A stretch of 64,000 nucleotides of DNA from the NCBI GenBank assembly GCA_949825065.1, contig OX463841.1, forward strand, positions 23,448,916 through 23,512,915. The letters are read 5' to 3'. Source of the stretch: Odontocerum albicorne. Taxonomy: Eukaryota; Arthropoda; Insecta; Trichoptera; Odontoceridae. The position numbers and the translations under genes were made by a program. The notes under the pieces were generated by a model, which did no database searches, was not told where the DNA came from, and worked only from the letters and a program-made list of their open reading frames with translations. Below are positions 25,576-39,244 of the stretch, one piece after another (positions within the stretch are counted from its first letter, which is position 1; each line of letters opens with the position of its first letter).

Positions 25576-25773
25576 TTTGTTTTACTTCCGTGAATATTTC
25601 ACGGGCTGCAACTAGTTTGTAGTTAATCATCATTTACTCAAAACCGAAAACATCTTTCAGAGCGGGTTTTGCATTTTGTTTTACTTCCGTGAATATTTCA
25701 CGGGCTGCAACTAGTTTGTAGTTAATCATCATTTACTCAAAACCGAAAACATCTTTCAGAGCGGGTTTTTCAT
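25576..25773 (+). repeat. 99-bp tandem duplication
   Basis: Two units of 99 bp are almost identical (one difference seen, GGGTTTTGCAT versus GGGTTTTTCAT). Each contains an inverted repeat CCGTGAA-TAT-TTCACGG and ends with CTTTCAGAGCGGG. The near identity marks a recent duplication. Confidence 0.95.
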
Positions 25774-25921
25774 TTTGACGACTCAATTGATACTTTTTAT
25801 GGTGTAGGTTTGGTATTTATTGACGTCATATTTATTTAGGGAAGGATACATTTTGTGCACTTTTTACAGTGTTTTTGATACAAACGATTTGGTTTGGAAT
25901 GAGTAAACATCTGTAAACTTT

Positions 25922-25981
25922 TGGCTGATACGGATGGTTTGAATATGTTGTTAAAAATAGGCACTTGTGAATAAATAACAC
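25922..25981 (-). repeat. Inverted partner of 23814-23869
   Basis: Reverse complement of the sequence at 23814-23869 over about 56 bases with two or three differences. It may be the end of an interspersed repeat, two copies of which lie in opposite orientation. Confidence 0.82.
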
Positions 25982-26359
25982 TTTAAATTTATAGAAATTT
26001 AAGGAATAGAAAAAAGTCTAAAACAAATAAATTGAATGTTTCAATCAAGTGCCATATCAATCCTACAGGTTGTTTGATCTGATTCTAGACACGACCGATA
26101 TTTTGTGGTCAATATTACAAAACCGATCCTGAAAAATGTGTATTTAAATTAACATTTTTTTTAAATTTAGATTTGTGATTTTCTCAAGATTGAAGTAAAA
26201 TGCAAACGACTTGCAGTTATTCCATGAGCAGTTGAGTAATTCTGTTAACTTTTTGGAACCTGCATAGCCAATTTTTTTTATTAAATCATGAAATGCTCGT
26301 ATATCTTACTGTTTATTTTATAATTTTTGGGCGCATTATATGTATGTAGCGATAGGTAA

Positions 26360-26440
26360 GTGTTGGCGGTTGTGGTCTAACAGTTAGCATTCACGCTAAA
26401 GAAGCGATGCGCCTCAGGTTCGATTGCTGGCAGATTTACG
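26360..26440 (+). repeat. tRNA-like SINE head, unassigned family
   Basis: GTTGTGGTCTAACAGTTAGC resembles an A box, and CAGGTTCGATTGCTGGC a B box, 45 bases apart. It lies just upstream of the (TA)n tract at 26543. It may be related to the duplicated head at 56773-56968. Confidence 0.42.
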
Positions 26441-26542
26441 TTCTGACTGTTTTTACTCTTGGACCATTTTTCGTCTGAATTTGTGTTTTTCTGTATCCTA
26501 TATTGATAATCATCAATTTTTATAGCGCTAATAAGCGACACA

Positions 26543-29261
<2,719 letters not shown>

Positions 29262-29489
29262 TATAACTTCTATTAGATTACACCTAACGCTAGTCTTGGA
29301 CGTTAAATCTCCTTGCCATCGGAGCTTTGTGTTTGATCTGTTAAGACTGTGTGCATGCTGAAGTGCAACAATACACGCATAGGCGTTTTCCATCCATATG
29401 GGGTTTGACAATCATATTCAGTTATGAGGGAAATCATCGTATCGTATCGATAGGTTAAAGTTAAGAACTTAGTTTTAATGATACATACA

Positions 29490-30960
29490 TATATATATCA
29501 TCATGCCGCGTCCCTTGCGGAATAGGCTGAGATAAAAGATCTGTTAACTTTTCTATCCAAGCACACAACTTTTGTCTCTTTCACATTCATACATCTCGTC
29601 ATGCACAATCTTCCATTATTCATACTTATCTATTTACTTCCTTTCAAAATCTGGTCCACTTGATCTAGCCACGTTTTCCTCGATCTACCTCTTCTACACA
29701 CACCTTGCACTTCTGACTTGTATACTAGCTTAGTAATTATTTCGTAATTCATTTTATCCACATTCCGAAACCATCTTAAATCTCCTCTTGTTATCTTACT
29801 TAAAACATCCATGTTATCCATGCATTCATTTCTGATGTCTTCCTTCCTTCCTTCCGCCTTTTTTCATACTGTGTCACTACAAAATGCCCTTATTGCACGC
29901 ATCTCATCTCATCTCCACATCATTAATCTTATTTTTATCTTTCTTCTGCCGAGTCCAACTTTCAGTTATATATATACGTCAATGTGGGGTGGGTATCAAC
30001 ACACTATGTATTGGCACGTTTGCTACTTTTGATATAGCGCAGTTGTTTATTACATTTAGTGCTTCGTTTGCGTTCTTCTCTGTCGCTACCCTTCTTTCAA
30101 TGCGTATTTCAACTTGCACATCACACGTTAACATACTGTTCAAATAACAGAACTCCACCTGCTCCAGTTTTTATGTTTACCCATACATCGCACACTATTT
30201 TTACCACCGTTTCTTATAACCATAGTCTTTGATTTTGCTACATTCATTCAAACCTTTTATTGGGAATCTCTCATGCAGATCACTTATTGTATACATGTAT
30301 CATCATGTTGCGTATATCTTAAATCGTCTTTATTTTCATTAAGCATAACCATATCACCAGAAAATAGAAGTCCACATACATTTATTGCACTCGTTCTTAC
30401 ACCTCTCGAATCATCTTTTGATTCGCGCACACATGAATCTATTTATAAATTCAACAACCAAGGTGCCATCACACACCCTTAATTTACGCCTTTAATAATT
30501 TTATACCTCTCAGTAAGTTCTCCACTTACTTATACATGCAGTACTTTCTTCATATAGCGAGGCAATTGCACACACCAATTTATCGTTCATGTCATAATAT
30601 TTCAAAACTTCCTACAATTTATGTATTTTTACTCGATAATACGCTTTCTCGAAGTCTACAAATGCACAAAATACGCTTATCCAAAAAAATCTCAGAGATG
30701 TTCTATAACGAAAAAATCTGGTCCTTGCATATTCGACCACCAACAAAGCAACTAGCGCATCCCATACTTTCGATTGACTTATTCTTCTCTCTCAATCGAA
30801 AACCTAGCATACAGTTTATCTACCACATATAGACTGATAGCTCTGTAGTTATTGCACTCCATTCTAAAGCTCTTACCCTTATACAATGGTATACCGGTTA
30901 CCTTCCTCCAGTCAGAAGGAGTGTATCCAGAGTTCCAACATTTATTTAAAAAATGGTTTT
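29490..30960 (-). pseudogene. Long degenerate LINE reverse-transcriptase remnant (RTE-like)
   Basis: This is about 1.5 kb on the - strand. The 5' part (30960 to 30780) reads CWNSGYTPSDWRKVTGIPLYKGKSF...ECNNYRAISLY...LYARF, the start of an RTE-type reverse-transcriptase domain. Near 30650-30720 are eroded DQIF and FVDFEK-like stretches. The C-terminal tail (29630-29821) reads LRWFRNVDKMNYEIITKLVYKS and RRGRSRKTWLDQVDQILK. The 3' tail near 29500 includes CCGCAAGGGACGCGGCATGATG. Several + strand frames of 70-100 codons here are shadows. Confidence 0.78.
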
Positions 30961-32389
30961 AATAATGTATCATGCCTAATTAATATTGCGATTATTTCAA
31001 ATACGCGTTTATGTTACATATTGTTATTTTTTATCTTTAAAAATAGCCACAACTCATATCCTCTATAAAGTCTATTACACGTTTTATTTGATCTTTTTCA
31101 ATTTGAGATAACTTACTCCATAAAAGACATATGCACATATAAAATGCAACACTGTTTTTGAAAGTTGGCACAAGTCTGTTTTCTATTGAACTACAAATAG
31201 TGGAATTTGCCTCATTTAGTCAAGCGAAGAAAGCCAACGTCACTTCCATCACGTGTTGGCTCCGAATCTACGTAAATTGTGTTATTTTCTTCCCAAACCT
31301 TATTTGCAGACTTTCAGTTTCGAGTCCGGCCAAATATCGTCATTATTGCTTTCGTTGAGCACGACTATTTTATCATTTGTCACAGAATCGCTGAAATTAC
31401 CTACGAAGCAATTGTTGCGCTCTAGATGGCATTTGTATGTAGGATATTCACTTCGTCGCTCGATCACAATGTTAAAGCTTTGAATGTGAACTGCAACAGT
31501 TTATTTTAAATTCAAACCATTTCGTATTGACTCGAAATTATTTTTACTTTGTTAATAATGGCATCTTTTATATTTGTTTCCTTCGTTTTATCTGTATTTT
31601 TTTAAAATCGTGTTGCACAAATATAAATGGTAATAATTGGAAAAAGCTTTAAATTGAACATGGGTTTAGTAACTTTGTAAACATTTTCGGAAAATATGTC
31701 AATGCCTTAATGAAAAATATATCGGAAGTAAATATTAGTAGCAACACCTTTTAGTTGGTTCGTAAGAAAAAACCAAAAAAATAACGACACAAATACAAAC
31801 GTTTGATTCAACTTAATAAAATAATTTGCCTTCAACTTAATAAAATAATTTGCCCAAGTTTTAAAAATTTTTTTATTGTCAAAATTATATATGGTACAAA
31901 TATTTGCCAAAGGCTATACCTGTATACAAATTTATATCTAAACTAATCTTAGTTATATATTGTATTGTATTATAATTATGAACTAACTTAATTTTAATTT
32001 CCTACATGACATTTTATTTTTATTTTTATAATCTTAATATATGATTTTTTAGAATTAGTTAACACCTACATACAACTTATAACTAGCTAATAATTCTTAC
32101 AACTAATTATTTAGCAAGAACAAGTCCACTCGTTGAGGCTACTTGCATTCCATCACATTCACTCAGACCTTGGTCCTCCCAGCTAATACTGTATGTGCTC
32201 GAGAAAGGAGTTCAAAACTCAAGTCGCGAGAAAAATCCTAAATTATTGAAATTTTTCATAGGAACCCTATATTAATTATCAGTATGGAATTGTATTATTT
32301 AAAGCCGGAAATATGAAATATCATATTATTGAACTTGAAATTGATTATTAAATTTCGGATTTCAAATGTTGTTTACTATCATGTCACTT
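30961..32389. other. AT-rich spacer
   Basis: It holds the 24-bp duplication at 31807-31854. Frames of 60-76 codons at 31158-31483 have no recognisable domain. No gene supported. Confidence 0.5.
31807..31854 (+). repeat. 24-bp direct duplication
   Basis: TTCAACTTAATAAAATAATT plus TGCC occurs twice in direct succession, a small recent duplication. Confidence 0.92.
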
Positions 32390-32840
32390 TCCTCTTTTTC
32401 CTTAAAGTTCCTCTCCTTCGGAGATTGGCGATCATAATGGCTATCTTGATCCTTGAGACAGCATCTCTGAACAAAGATATTATGGTACCACAGTACAACA
32501 CTCCCATAAGTTCTTTAACCAGCAGACGCGTCTTCTTCCAACACTTCATCTACTTTGAATTTTCCCCTGCAATATCAGTGGAAGAATTTAATATTTTTTT
32601 CCTAGCATTAACGCATTGTTCAACTTTCTCTTTTTGATGGTTGATAATACGCCTTTTTCCATCCGTTTCAATATTTCATAATTACAGACTTTGTCAACTG
32701 ATTGGATTCTCAGCTTTTTTCGATAACACCACATTTCAAAAGCTTTCATTTTCTTTGTGGTGGTCTGAGTACGTCTACATGCTTCTACACTTTGGAGAAG
32801 TACGGAGAGTATGTAGCAACACAAAATTCGCATGCGTTAT
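32390..32840 (-). pseudogene. LINE C-terminus, second RTE/jockey-like family
   Basis: The - strand reads MKAFEMWCYRKKLRIQSVDKVCNYEILKRMEK (32588-32833), matching the AFEMWCYRR...DRVTNEEVLRRM motif of insect LINE proteins. It continues in a shifted frame through a WLKNL-like region to VSRIKIAIMIANLRRRGTL near 32410-32465, the usual end of that protein. Frame breaks show it is dead. Confidence 0.8.
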
Positions 32841-33092
32841 TCAAGATTGAAATCCGTATTTTATTAAAAGTCATACAAAACTTAATAGCGACCTCGTATC
32901 ATAGTTTGACGTAATTATATGAAAAAAGGATCTGACCAATAAGACAATGCCGTCGTTCTATTACATTTTAAATAAATAATTCCACATAAGCTTATACCAA
33001 GCATTGCGTTGTTTTATCGGTTATCTCAAAATAAGTGAAATGTAGGTGGGGCCTTGTTTTGCATATACAAGTATTATTATTATTACATATAT

Positions 33093-33197
33093 TTTTCGTA
33101 TATGCCCAGTACCATTGGGGTATAGTTTTCGTATATGCCCAGTACCATTGGGGTATAGTTTTCGTATATGCCCAGTACCATTGGGGTATAGTTTTCG
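33093..33197 (+). repeat. 33-bp tandem repeat, 3 units
   Basis: Three identical units of 33 bp carry TTTTCGTATATGCCCAG, TACCATTGGGG and TATAG, followed by the first six bases of a fourth. Exact identity suggests recent amplification. Its period equals that of the minisatellite at 34588, but the sequence is unrelated. Confidence 0.95.
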
Positions 33198-33251
33198 ATC
33201 CCCGATAGTATTTAAATAAAAATCTCAGTTTTTTTCAAAACAGGCATTTTA

Positions 33252-33480
33252 ACATCTTTGTATTACACTTTCGTTGTATATAGTACAATCGGACAGAATT
33301 ATTACCATGTGCCAATCTTCAACCAACCCGAAAAATGTTAAAAAGACCGCATGTTAAAACCAGACAGGAACCCCTTTTTGAAGAAAAAAGGGTTACCAAC
33401 AGAAATTATACCCGCAACCCCCTGGGTCGTAAGATTGCATCTTACCAACTAGCCCACGAAGGTCGTCAACATTTGTTATG
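33252..33480 (-). mobile_element. tRNA-derived SINE, main family, - strand
   Basis: The + strand shows the reverse complement: TTGTATTACACTTTCGTTGT, AACCAACCCGAAAAATGT, AACCAGACAGGAACC, and a head ending in TTACCAACTAGCCCACGAAG. The A box complement is well kept; the B box is damaged. Confidence 0.72.
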
Positions 33481-34029
33481 AAGGTATCGCCACATGGCAA
33501 TAAATTCCCTTTAGTTAGAAATATTTTTCAACCATTCGATAGTTTAGGTATCCTGTTTTTAGACTTTTGTTTATCTCATGGTAGCATTCTCTGTATTTTA
33601 ATTTCCAGGTATAATTTTTGTGGTTCTCAGCAAATAAATTGCTCGATTACAATTAGATTTTTTTCACCCTGGTACTTGTCCGTTGCGGTTCATTTCCTCG
33701 GTTTTATTCGTGCGTGCGATTTTTTTAAATGAAGCCATTTTTCGATTGAGATTTTTGCCGCTTGTTCCATAACTCGATGTCATGGGAAAATATTTCGGAA
33801 TATTTTAATATTGTTAACGGTTGTAAATATTTAAGACGAAAAATAATTTCGTAAGACATGTTATGTGAATGCAGGTAATATATTTTTTAATGAAAATTTT
33901 TTAAGTTATTTGTGTACAAAATATCATCAAATTAATATGAAATTGTCATTTATCATTTTTGAATCATTATCGTGATGTGATTTCATGTATTTTGATGAAG
34001 AGATTTTAAAAACCTAAATTCACATGAAT

Positions 34030-34265
34030 AAAAACATAGTTTGAGGCTATGCACGGGCTAGATATGTTCGAGTGTTTTTGTCTATCCACGTGCTGTAGTA
34101 TTTTCAACACGTACGAAGGCGAACTGTGAGTTGCTTGCTTATTCCAGTAGTTATTAACCTGAAAAATTAATTACTGAGGCCGAGGAAAACATTATCTATC
34201 GGCCACGCTCTTCAAAATGTCAGCACCAATTCAGATATGTTGAGGGGTACTTTACGAATGAATGA
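34030..34265 (+). repeat. SINE-like body, diverged copy
   Basis: This is a third, more diverged copy of the repeat at 51-290 and 2390-2640. It shares CCACGTGCTGTAGTATTTTC-like and TTCAGATATGTTGAGGGGTA segments in the same order. A SINE of the main family follows directly. Confidence 0.5.
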
Positions 34266-34275
34266 AATTATTAAA

Positions 34276-34488
34276 TTGACCTGTCCTTATTGGTAAGACC
34301 CGTGTCTTACCATCTGGGGGTTGCGGGTTCCTGTTGGAATCTAGAATTTTTAAAATGGTTGTTTAGTCGAGTTTTTACTTAAGGACTCTTTAACACCTTT
34401 CTGGTTGGTTGGAAGAGATTTCTATATGGTAATACGACCGCCAGGTTGTATTGTATGCAACGAAAGTGTAATACAATACAATATGATT
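34276..34488 (+). mobile_element. tRNA-derived SINE, main family
   Basis: The head includes CTTATTGGTAAGACCCGTGT, but the B box is damaged (GCGGGTTCCTGTTGG). The body and tail are well preserved: CTTTCTGGTTGGTTGGAAGA, CCGCCAGGTTGTATTG and CAACGAAAGTGTAATACAAT. A 33-bp minisatellite begins about 100 bases downstream. Confidence 0.75.
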
Positions 34489-34587
34489 TATAACAAATTT
34501 TAGTATCTTATGTATTCTCATAAAGAGCGTAGATATAAAAATAAGAAATAAGGAAGTATGTATTATATGCTTAAACGTTATTTTAAA

Positions 34588-34941
34588 ACCGTCTTAGGAT
34601 GTTCATGAAGGGTGCATGAAATCGTTTTAGGATGTTCATGAATGGTGCATGAAACCGTCTTAGGATGTTCATGAAGGGTGCATGAAACCGTCTTAAGATG
34701 TTCATGAAGGGTGCATGAAACTGTTTTAGGATGTTCATGAATGGTGCATGAAACTGTCTTAGGATGTTCATGAAGGGTGCATGAAACCATCTTAGGATGT
34801 TCATGAATGTTGCATGAAACCATCTTAGGATGTTCATGAAGGGTGCATGAAACCGTCTTAGGATGTTCATGAAGGGTGCATGAAACCGTCTTAGGATGTT
34901 CATGAAACCGTCTTAGGATGTTCATGAAGGGTGCATGAAAC
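34588..34941. repeat. 33-bp minisatellite, about 10 units
   Basis: The unit contains CGTCTTAGGATGTTCATGAA and GGGTGCATGAAA, with small variants (GTCTTA/GTTTTA/ATCTTA, AGGG/ATGG/ATGT). One unit near 34885-34915 lacks 11 bases. Because 33 is a multiple of 3, long repetitive frames (106-115 codons) stay open on the - strand; I do not regard them as genes. Confidence 0.95.
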
Positions 34942-35139
34942 GTTTGTCAAGGTTTCAATAAAGAGTATAATAAACTTATAAGATATGATTTCGTTTTATT
35001 TTTTCGAATACCTTTTATTTGGATGTAATGTCGAAATCTGCTAAAATGATGGTTCACTACAGCGTATTGTTGCCAATATTGGTGTATGAGATTGAAACTT
35101 TTGAATTTTTGTTTTCTGCTATACGTTTTTTGTTTTTTA

Positions 35140-35550
35140 ATCTAGATATGCGAGGGTGTGGGCTGGAAGCCCCCCGATGCCCTTGCGGTCGGGCTCGCCC
35201 TACATTGGTGGGGTGTATCTCGGCCGGGGGAATGTTTGTGGGATGAGCCCGGACCTTTTAATGTCTTCTCTCTTGAATGTATTTTTTTTGTCATCTATTT
35301 ATTTTCTGAGTTTTTTCTCTTATTCTACATGGTCAAGGGTGTGGGCTGAAAAACATCTGGTGTCCCCGTGGCTGGGCTCGCCTTATATTGGTGGGGTGTA
35401 TCTTGGCCGGGGGGGTGTTATTAGATGAGCCCAGACCTTTTGATAGCTTCTGTTTTTTTATGTATTCTTTTTTTAATGTGTTCTTGAAATATATCTAAAT
35501 GTATTATGTACATACTATGTTGCTGTCAATAAATCTGTATTTATTTATTA
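35140..35550 (+). mobile_element. LINE 3' untranslated region, tandemly duplicated
   Basis: Two similar blocks of about 190 bp (from 35150 and from 35338) share GGGTGTGGGCTG, GGGCTCGCC, ATTGGTGGGGTGTATCT, GGCCGGGGG, GATGAGCC and GACCTTTT. They are GC-rich relative to the surroundings. The second is followed by TCAATAAATCTGTATTTATT, a polyadenylation-like tail. This resembles the GC-rich 3' untranslated region of R1-type or similar insect LINEs; no coding part remains. The Helitron 3' end abuts it at 35551. Confidence 0.5.
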
Positions 35551-35841
35551 CTAGCTGTACCCAGCCACGCGTTGCTGTGGCTTAGTCTGGTTAAATGGAA
35601 AAGAAAGAAAAGAGAAAGCACACGTTTCTAATATGTTTAATTTCACAATGCTTGTGGGTTTACAATATTTTTGATAAGTCTTTCAGCCACTCTCAGTCTG
35701 TCGCCTTCATCGCCGTGCTCGCAAATGATCGCGTCACTCCAAGAGGTCAATTCACGATATGATTTGAATTCAAATGAAAGATCGATTGCACTGAAAAAGA
35801 AGAAAGAAAGTTATAACAAAAACATATAAAATTGCGAAACA

Positions 35842-36045
35842 TTAAAAAAGGAACTGAATAATATTGTTAAGTTCGTAGATGTCTTTGTTCTTGGCGGCAA
35901 GAAAAGCTCGTTCACTCAGCCAATCATGATTCTTAAAATTGATTTGAATATTGGGAAAGACTTTTTCAACCAATTCTTTTGACATCACTAAATTGCGGAA
36001 GTTATGAGACAGTGAAATTTGTCCTGAGGTCATATCAACAGGCAC
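35842..36045 (-). pseudogene. Helitron helicase C-terminal segment, copy 2
   Basis: This is a near-duplicate of the preceding helicase segment (LVEKVFPNIQ, WLSERAFLAAKNKDI, ELNNIIQ). It has slightly more upstream sequence (TSGQISLSHNFRNLVMSK), which copy 1 lacks. The DNA at 35810-35985 and 36069-36245 is similar throughout, indicating a duplication of about 175 bp within the element. Confidence 0.8.
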
Positions 36046-36102
36046 CTTTCCGTTATAGCAAAAACAGAAAGTTATAGCAAAAACATATAAAATTGTGAAA
36101 CA

Positions 36103-36262
36103 TTAAAAAAGGAACTGAATAATATTGTTAAGTTCGTAGACGTCTTTGTTCTTGGCGGCAAGAATAGCTCGTTCACTCAGCCAATCGTGATTCTTATAAT
36201 TGATTTGAATATAGGGAAATACTTTTTCAACCAATTCTTCTTTTGACGTCACAATCAGTGAT
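36103..36262 (-). pseudogene. Helitron helicase C-terminal segment, copy 1
   Basis: VTSKEELVEKVFPYIQ followed by WLSERAILAAKNKDV and ELNNIIQ matches the late helicase region of Helitron Pif1-like proteins (the ERAILAPKN motif). It lies in the same strand and order as the Rep fragment, immediately after it, so most of the helicase is deleted. A second copy follows about 260 bases further along. Confidence 0.8.
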
Positions 36263-37283
36263 ACAGCAGTGTTTTCGCAAACGCGTAATTTTAACATAAC
36301 GTGAAGAAAGCAGTTAACGTTGTAGAGGGTGGATTCAAGGATATTTGTTGCACATTTGAAGCTGTAAAATAAACGCGTTGTCCATTTTCTAGATGTACTG
36401 CTAAGTGAACAACAGCTGGACTTCGTTCATGTATGGGAAATTAAAGAATTCGCCATACAGCTTCATTGCTGCTTATGTATCTTCCAGCCTGATACTGTGC
36501 GATTTCATCGATATGTATGACCGCATTCCTATCACTTCTTTCTGGTTGCACGCCAAAAACTGCCATGTCGCTGCCTTTATTCACGTACTTACAAATGTAT
36601 TTGATCGATTTAACGGAGTTACAGTATTCCACGTTTATGTGCGCTTTGTATGTTTTTGATAGCAAAGGCGAATATGGAACAACCCAACGGTTGTCAACTC
36701 CGATGTCGCCGTTTCGCATTTGTATGGTTGCTAATTTACCGCTATCTTCTGTTGATCTTCTTCTGTATAAAGGATATCCATCGTTTCCTGTAACTGTGTT
36801 AGATACTAATGCTCAAGGATATCACTTAGAGAATTTTCCGTCTACCATGCATGGTGAATTTGGATTCAGTGTACCGCAAGGTCCATGTATCATATTTTTC
36901 GTCACAACTTCATGCAAATCCTTATCGACGTCGGTATCGGGTATTTCAGCGCATATTACATTGTCGATTTCGTTTGAAGTGATTTTGTTAAAGAGCCAGA
37001 TTAGTATATATGCATGTGGCAATCCTCTCTTTTGTCATTCCACTGAGTACATCCAGCAGCGCACAGACCCAAACACTTCATGTTTTACCATGAAATTCAT
37101 CAGCGATGTCAGCTTCTGTCTGAAAACACGTGCTGTGATGTCATGCCTATCCACAGGCGAATGCCCAGGAAATAAGAGCTGTTGTATATAGTCCCAAGCT
37201 GGATTGCATGTGAATGTAGTGAATAGATCTGGACACCCGTAGTGACGAACATACGCAATTGCATCTTGAGCGTACTCATGCAT
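36255..37283 (-). pseudogene. Helitron Rep domain, broken
   Basis: This is the remnant of the Helitron N-terminal replication initiator (HUH endonuclease) domain. Reading from 37283: DAIAYVRHYGCPDLFTTFTCNP, RVFRQKLTSLMNF, then an in-frame TGA at 37037-37035 where the family has Phe (E*QKRGLPHA). The HUH motif reads PHAYILIW instead of PHAHIL, so the second metal-binding His is Tyr. CMVDGKFSK, GYPLYRRRSTEDSG, RWVVPYSP, IKYICKYVNKGSD and RYISSNEAVWRIL follow in the same frame, with two more stops near 36820. NYAFAKTLLYH near 36255-36290 is the last Rep-like stretch. A 224-codon frame on the + strand across this region is only the antisense shadow. Confidence 0.85.
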
Positions 37284-38565
37284 ATGACATGGACTGCCTG
37301 TCTATGAAGATGGGCAAATCGTTAGTCTTCCAACGTTAGTTGTATTACCGTAATTTACAACTGCATCTCGCAAATGAACATATTCTTCAGAGCGAAGCCT
37401 GGTCTGATTCAAACGGATAAATATCAAACTAATTAAAAAAAATCTCCATTTCGATAGATTTTGAAATATAAACGTAGAGATAAAATTTAATTCTATATAA
37501 AAAAGATACTTTTGATATTCCTACTGACCTCTTTCAGCCACTATCAGCCTGTCGCATACATTCTGTTGAGAACGAAACAGTTCTGAAGCTGCAGAACGCG
37601 ATCCCCGTGCATCGTCAAGTCTGGCTACACGACGTTCTGCTGCTTCCTCGACATTTTGATGAACTAAAGCAGATCAATTGCACTGAAAAAGATCGATTGC
37701 ACTGAAGAAAGAAAGTTATAGCAAAAACATATAAAATTGTGAAACATTAAAAATGAGTGGAATTGTGAAACATTAAGTTATGAGACAATGAAATTCGTCC
37801 TGAGGTCTTATCCACCTACACCTTTCTGTTCCCAATTTCCAGCAATTGATGTGAGAATGTCTCAGCTGATCGATCGTTTTGCAGCTGGACACGCATTTGT
37901 CAAATATTTGTCAAATAGGAGTATTGTTAAGGAAATACAGAGATAATTGGAACTAATTAAATGTTAATCAAATAGAGAGATTATTGGAATTAATTAAATG
38001 TTAAGGAAAGACATTGCAAACATTGCAAACTACGCACGAATTTAATTTGTATGTGACATGTTTGGACGCGTCATTAATGAACAATAAATATCGATTCTAA
38101 TAAATAGCAAATTATTTAGGTAAATACATTACAAAAAACTAACGATAATGATAAATTAATACATTTTGTTACAAATTAGCAAAAAATTGGCAGTTCTTTT
38201 ATGACGTTTGTCAAAAATGTACATACCAACATCACGTTGTCTCTCTGAAGCAAATGATCGCGTCACTCCATGAAGTCAATTCACAATATGATTTGAATTC
38301 AAACGAAAATCAATCAACACAATTCAATTTCACCGCTAATTGAACAGAAAAAAAAAATAAGTTAAAAAAACTAAGTGAAACAGATATTTTTTAGAGGTAC
38401 ATGTCAACTACGCACATTACGGAATGAAAATGGCGGATAAATTAGCGCAGATGGCTCTATACTAAAAAAATTGACGTATTTGAAAATTTTATATTTATTA
38501 TTTAAATATTTAATATTTAATAATTTAATAATTTTATATTTAATATTCAAAATCAAAATGGAACT

Positions 38566-38950
38566 GTCAAAATTTCAAAGCAATGTGAATAACTTTCGGA
38601 GATTGGAGATTTTTAATTAACGAATATTTAGATTTTTATTTATATAGGTATTTAATATTTATTATTTAATATTTAATTATTTAATATTTAATATTAATTC
38701 CGAAACGTCGAAAATGCAATGTGACATAACTGTCAAGTTTAGTTCGTCTGTGTCGCTGCAGGAGGCGCAAACGTTATTTTTTCTGATTTATAAACTTTTT
38801 TACATACTCGTACACCTGTATATAAATAAAAATATATAAACATTTTCGTATACGAATGCAACCTTTTGTCAAAATTTCAAAGCGATCGGTGAAGAACTTT
38901 CGGAGATTAGATATTTTTAATATACGAACATTTACATTTTTATTTATATA
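38566..38950 (+). repeat. AT-rich repeat, two partial copies
   Basis: GTCAAAATTTCAAAGC, then GAACTTTCGGAGATT or a variant, then ATTTTTATTTATATA occurs at 38566-38645 and 38868-38950. Between them lie runs of ATTTAATATTTA. Such 'AAATTTCAAAGCGATCGG' stretches are common in insect interspersed repeats. This may belong to the Helitron's 5' part. Confidence 0.6.
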
Positions 38951-38974
38951 TATTTAAACTTGGAATTAGAAAAC

Positions 38975-39235
38975 GATTGAAAGGAGCCGAGTAAATGCAG
39001 TGGAAATGTGTGTGCCGGAATATAAATACGATGACAAGTGTACGTTGAGGTGGTTAGCATATTGAACGGATTGGTGACGAAAGATTGACTAAAACAATTT
39101 ATTATGCAACGTGAGTGGAAGTTGTGTTCAAGGACGACCGAGAAAAGAATGGTTAGATCAAGTGAATTAATTTTATAAGAAGGAAACATAGAAAGTCAGA
39201 GAAATCTTAGAAAGAAGAGGGCCCTATCCCTTTAA
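38975..39235 (+). mobile_element. LINE C-terminal remnant (RTE-like)
   Basis: Pieces such as TGTACGTTGAGGTGGTTAGC (LRWF-like) and TGACTAAAACAATTTATT (LTKTIY-like), then AGGACGACCGAGAAAAG...GGTTAGATCAAGTG (RGRPRK.WLDQV-like), follow the order of the LINE C-terminus seen at 29630-29821. The tail CCCTATCCCTTTAA ends it. Frames are broken. Confidence 0.55.
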
Positions 39236-39244
39236 TATTATGTA

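Larger units (their letters stand above)
35551..38420 (-). mobile_element. Decayed Helitron with canonical 3' end
   Basis: This is a rolling-circle transposon remnant read on the - strand. The 3' end is CTAG at 35551-35554 followed by host T. Nine bases inside is a hairpin with arms GCCAC (35564-35568) and GTGGC (35577-35581) and an eight-base loop, as expected of a Helitron terminus. Upstream lie two copies of a Pif1-helicase C-terminal segment, then the Rep domain, then an Arg-rich N-terminal stretch near 37550-37660. An internal deletion joins Rep almost directly to the helicase tail. Other segments are duplicated: 35724-35778 resembles 38252-38306, and a third helicase scrap lies near 37770-37850. 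The 5' boundary is not clear; 38420 is an estimate. Confidence 0.8.

Noticed and set aside
33093..33197. CRISPR-like array
   Set aside because: Three identical 33-bp units abut with no spacers; it is a simple tandem repeat in a eukaryotic genome.
34578..34925. 106-115 codon repetitive frames
   Set aside because: The 33-bp minisatellite is a multiple of three, so frames stay open by period alone.
36517..37191. 224-codon frame on the + strand
   Set aside because: It is antisense to the Helitron Rep domain, whose conserved motifs are readable on the - strand; the + frame has no domain.
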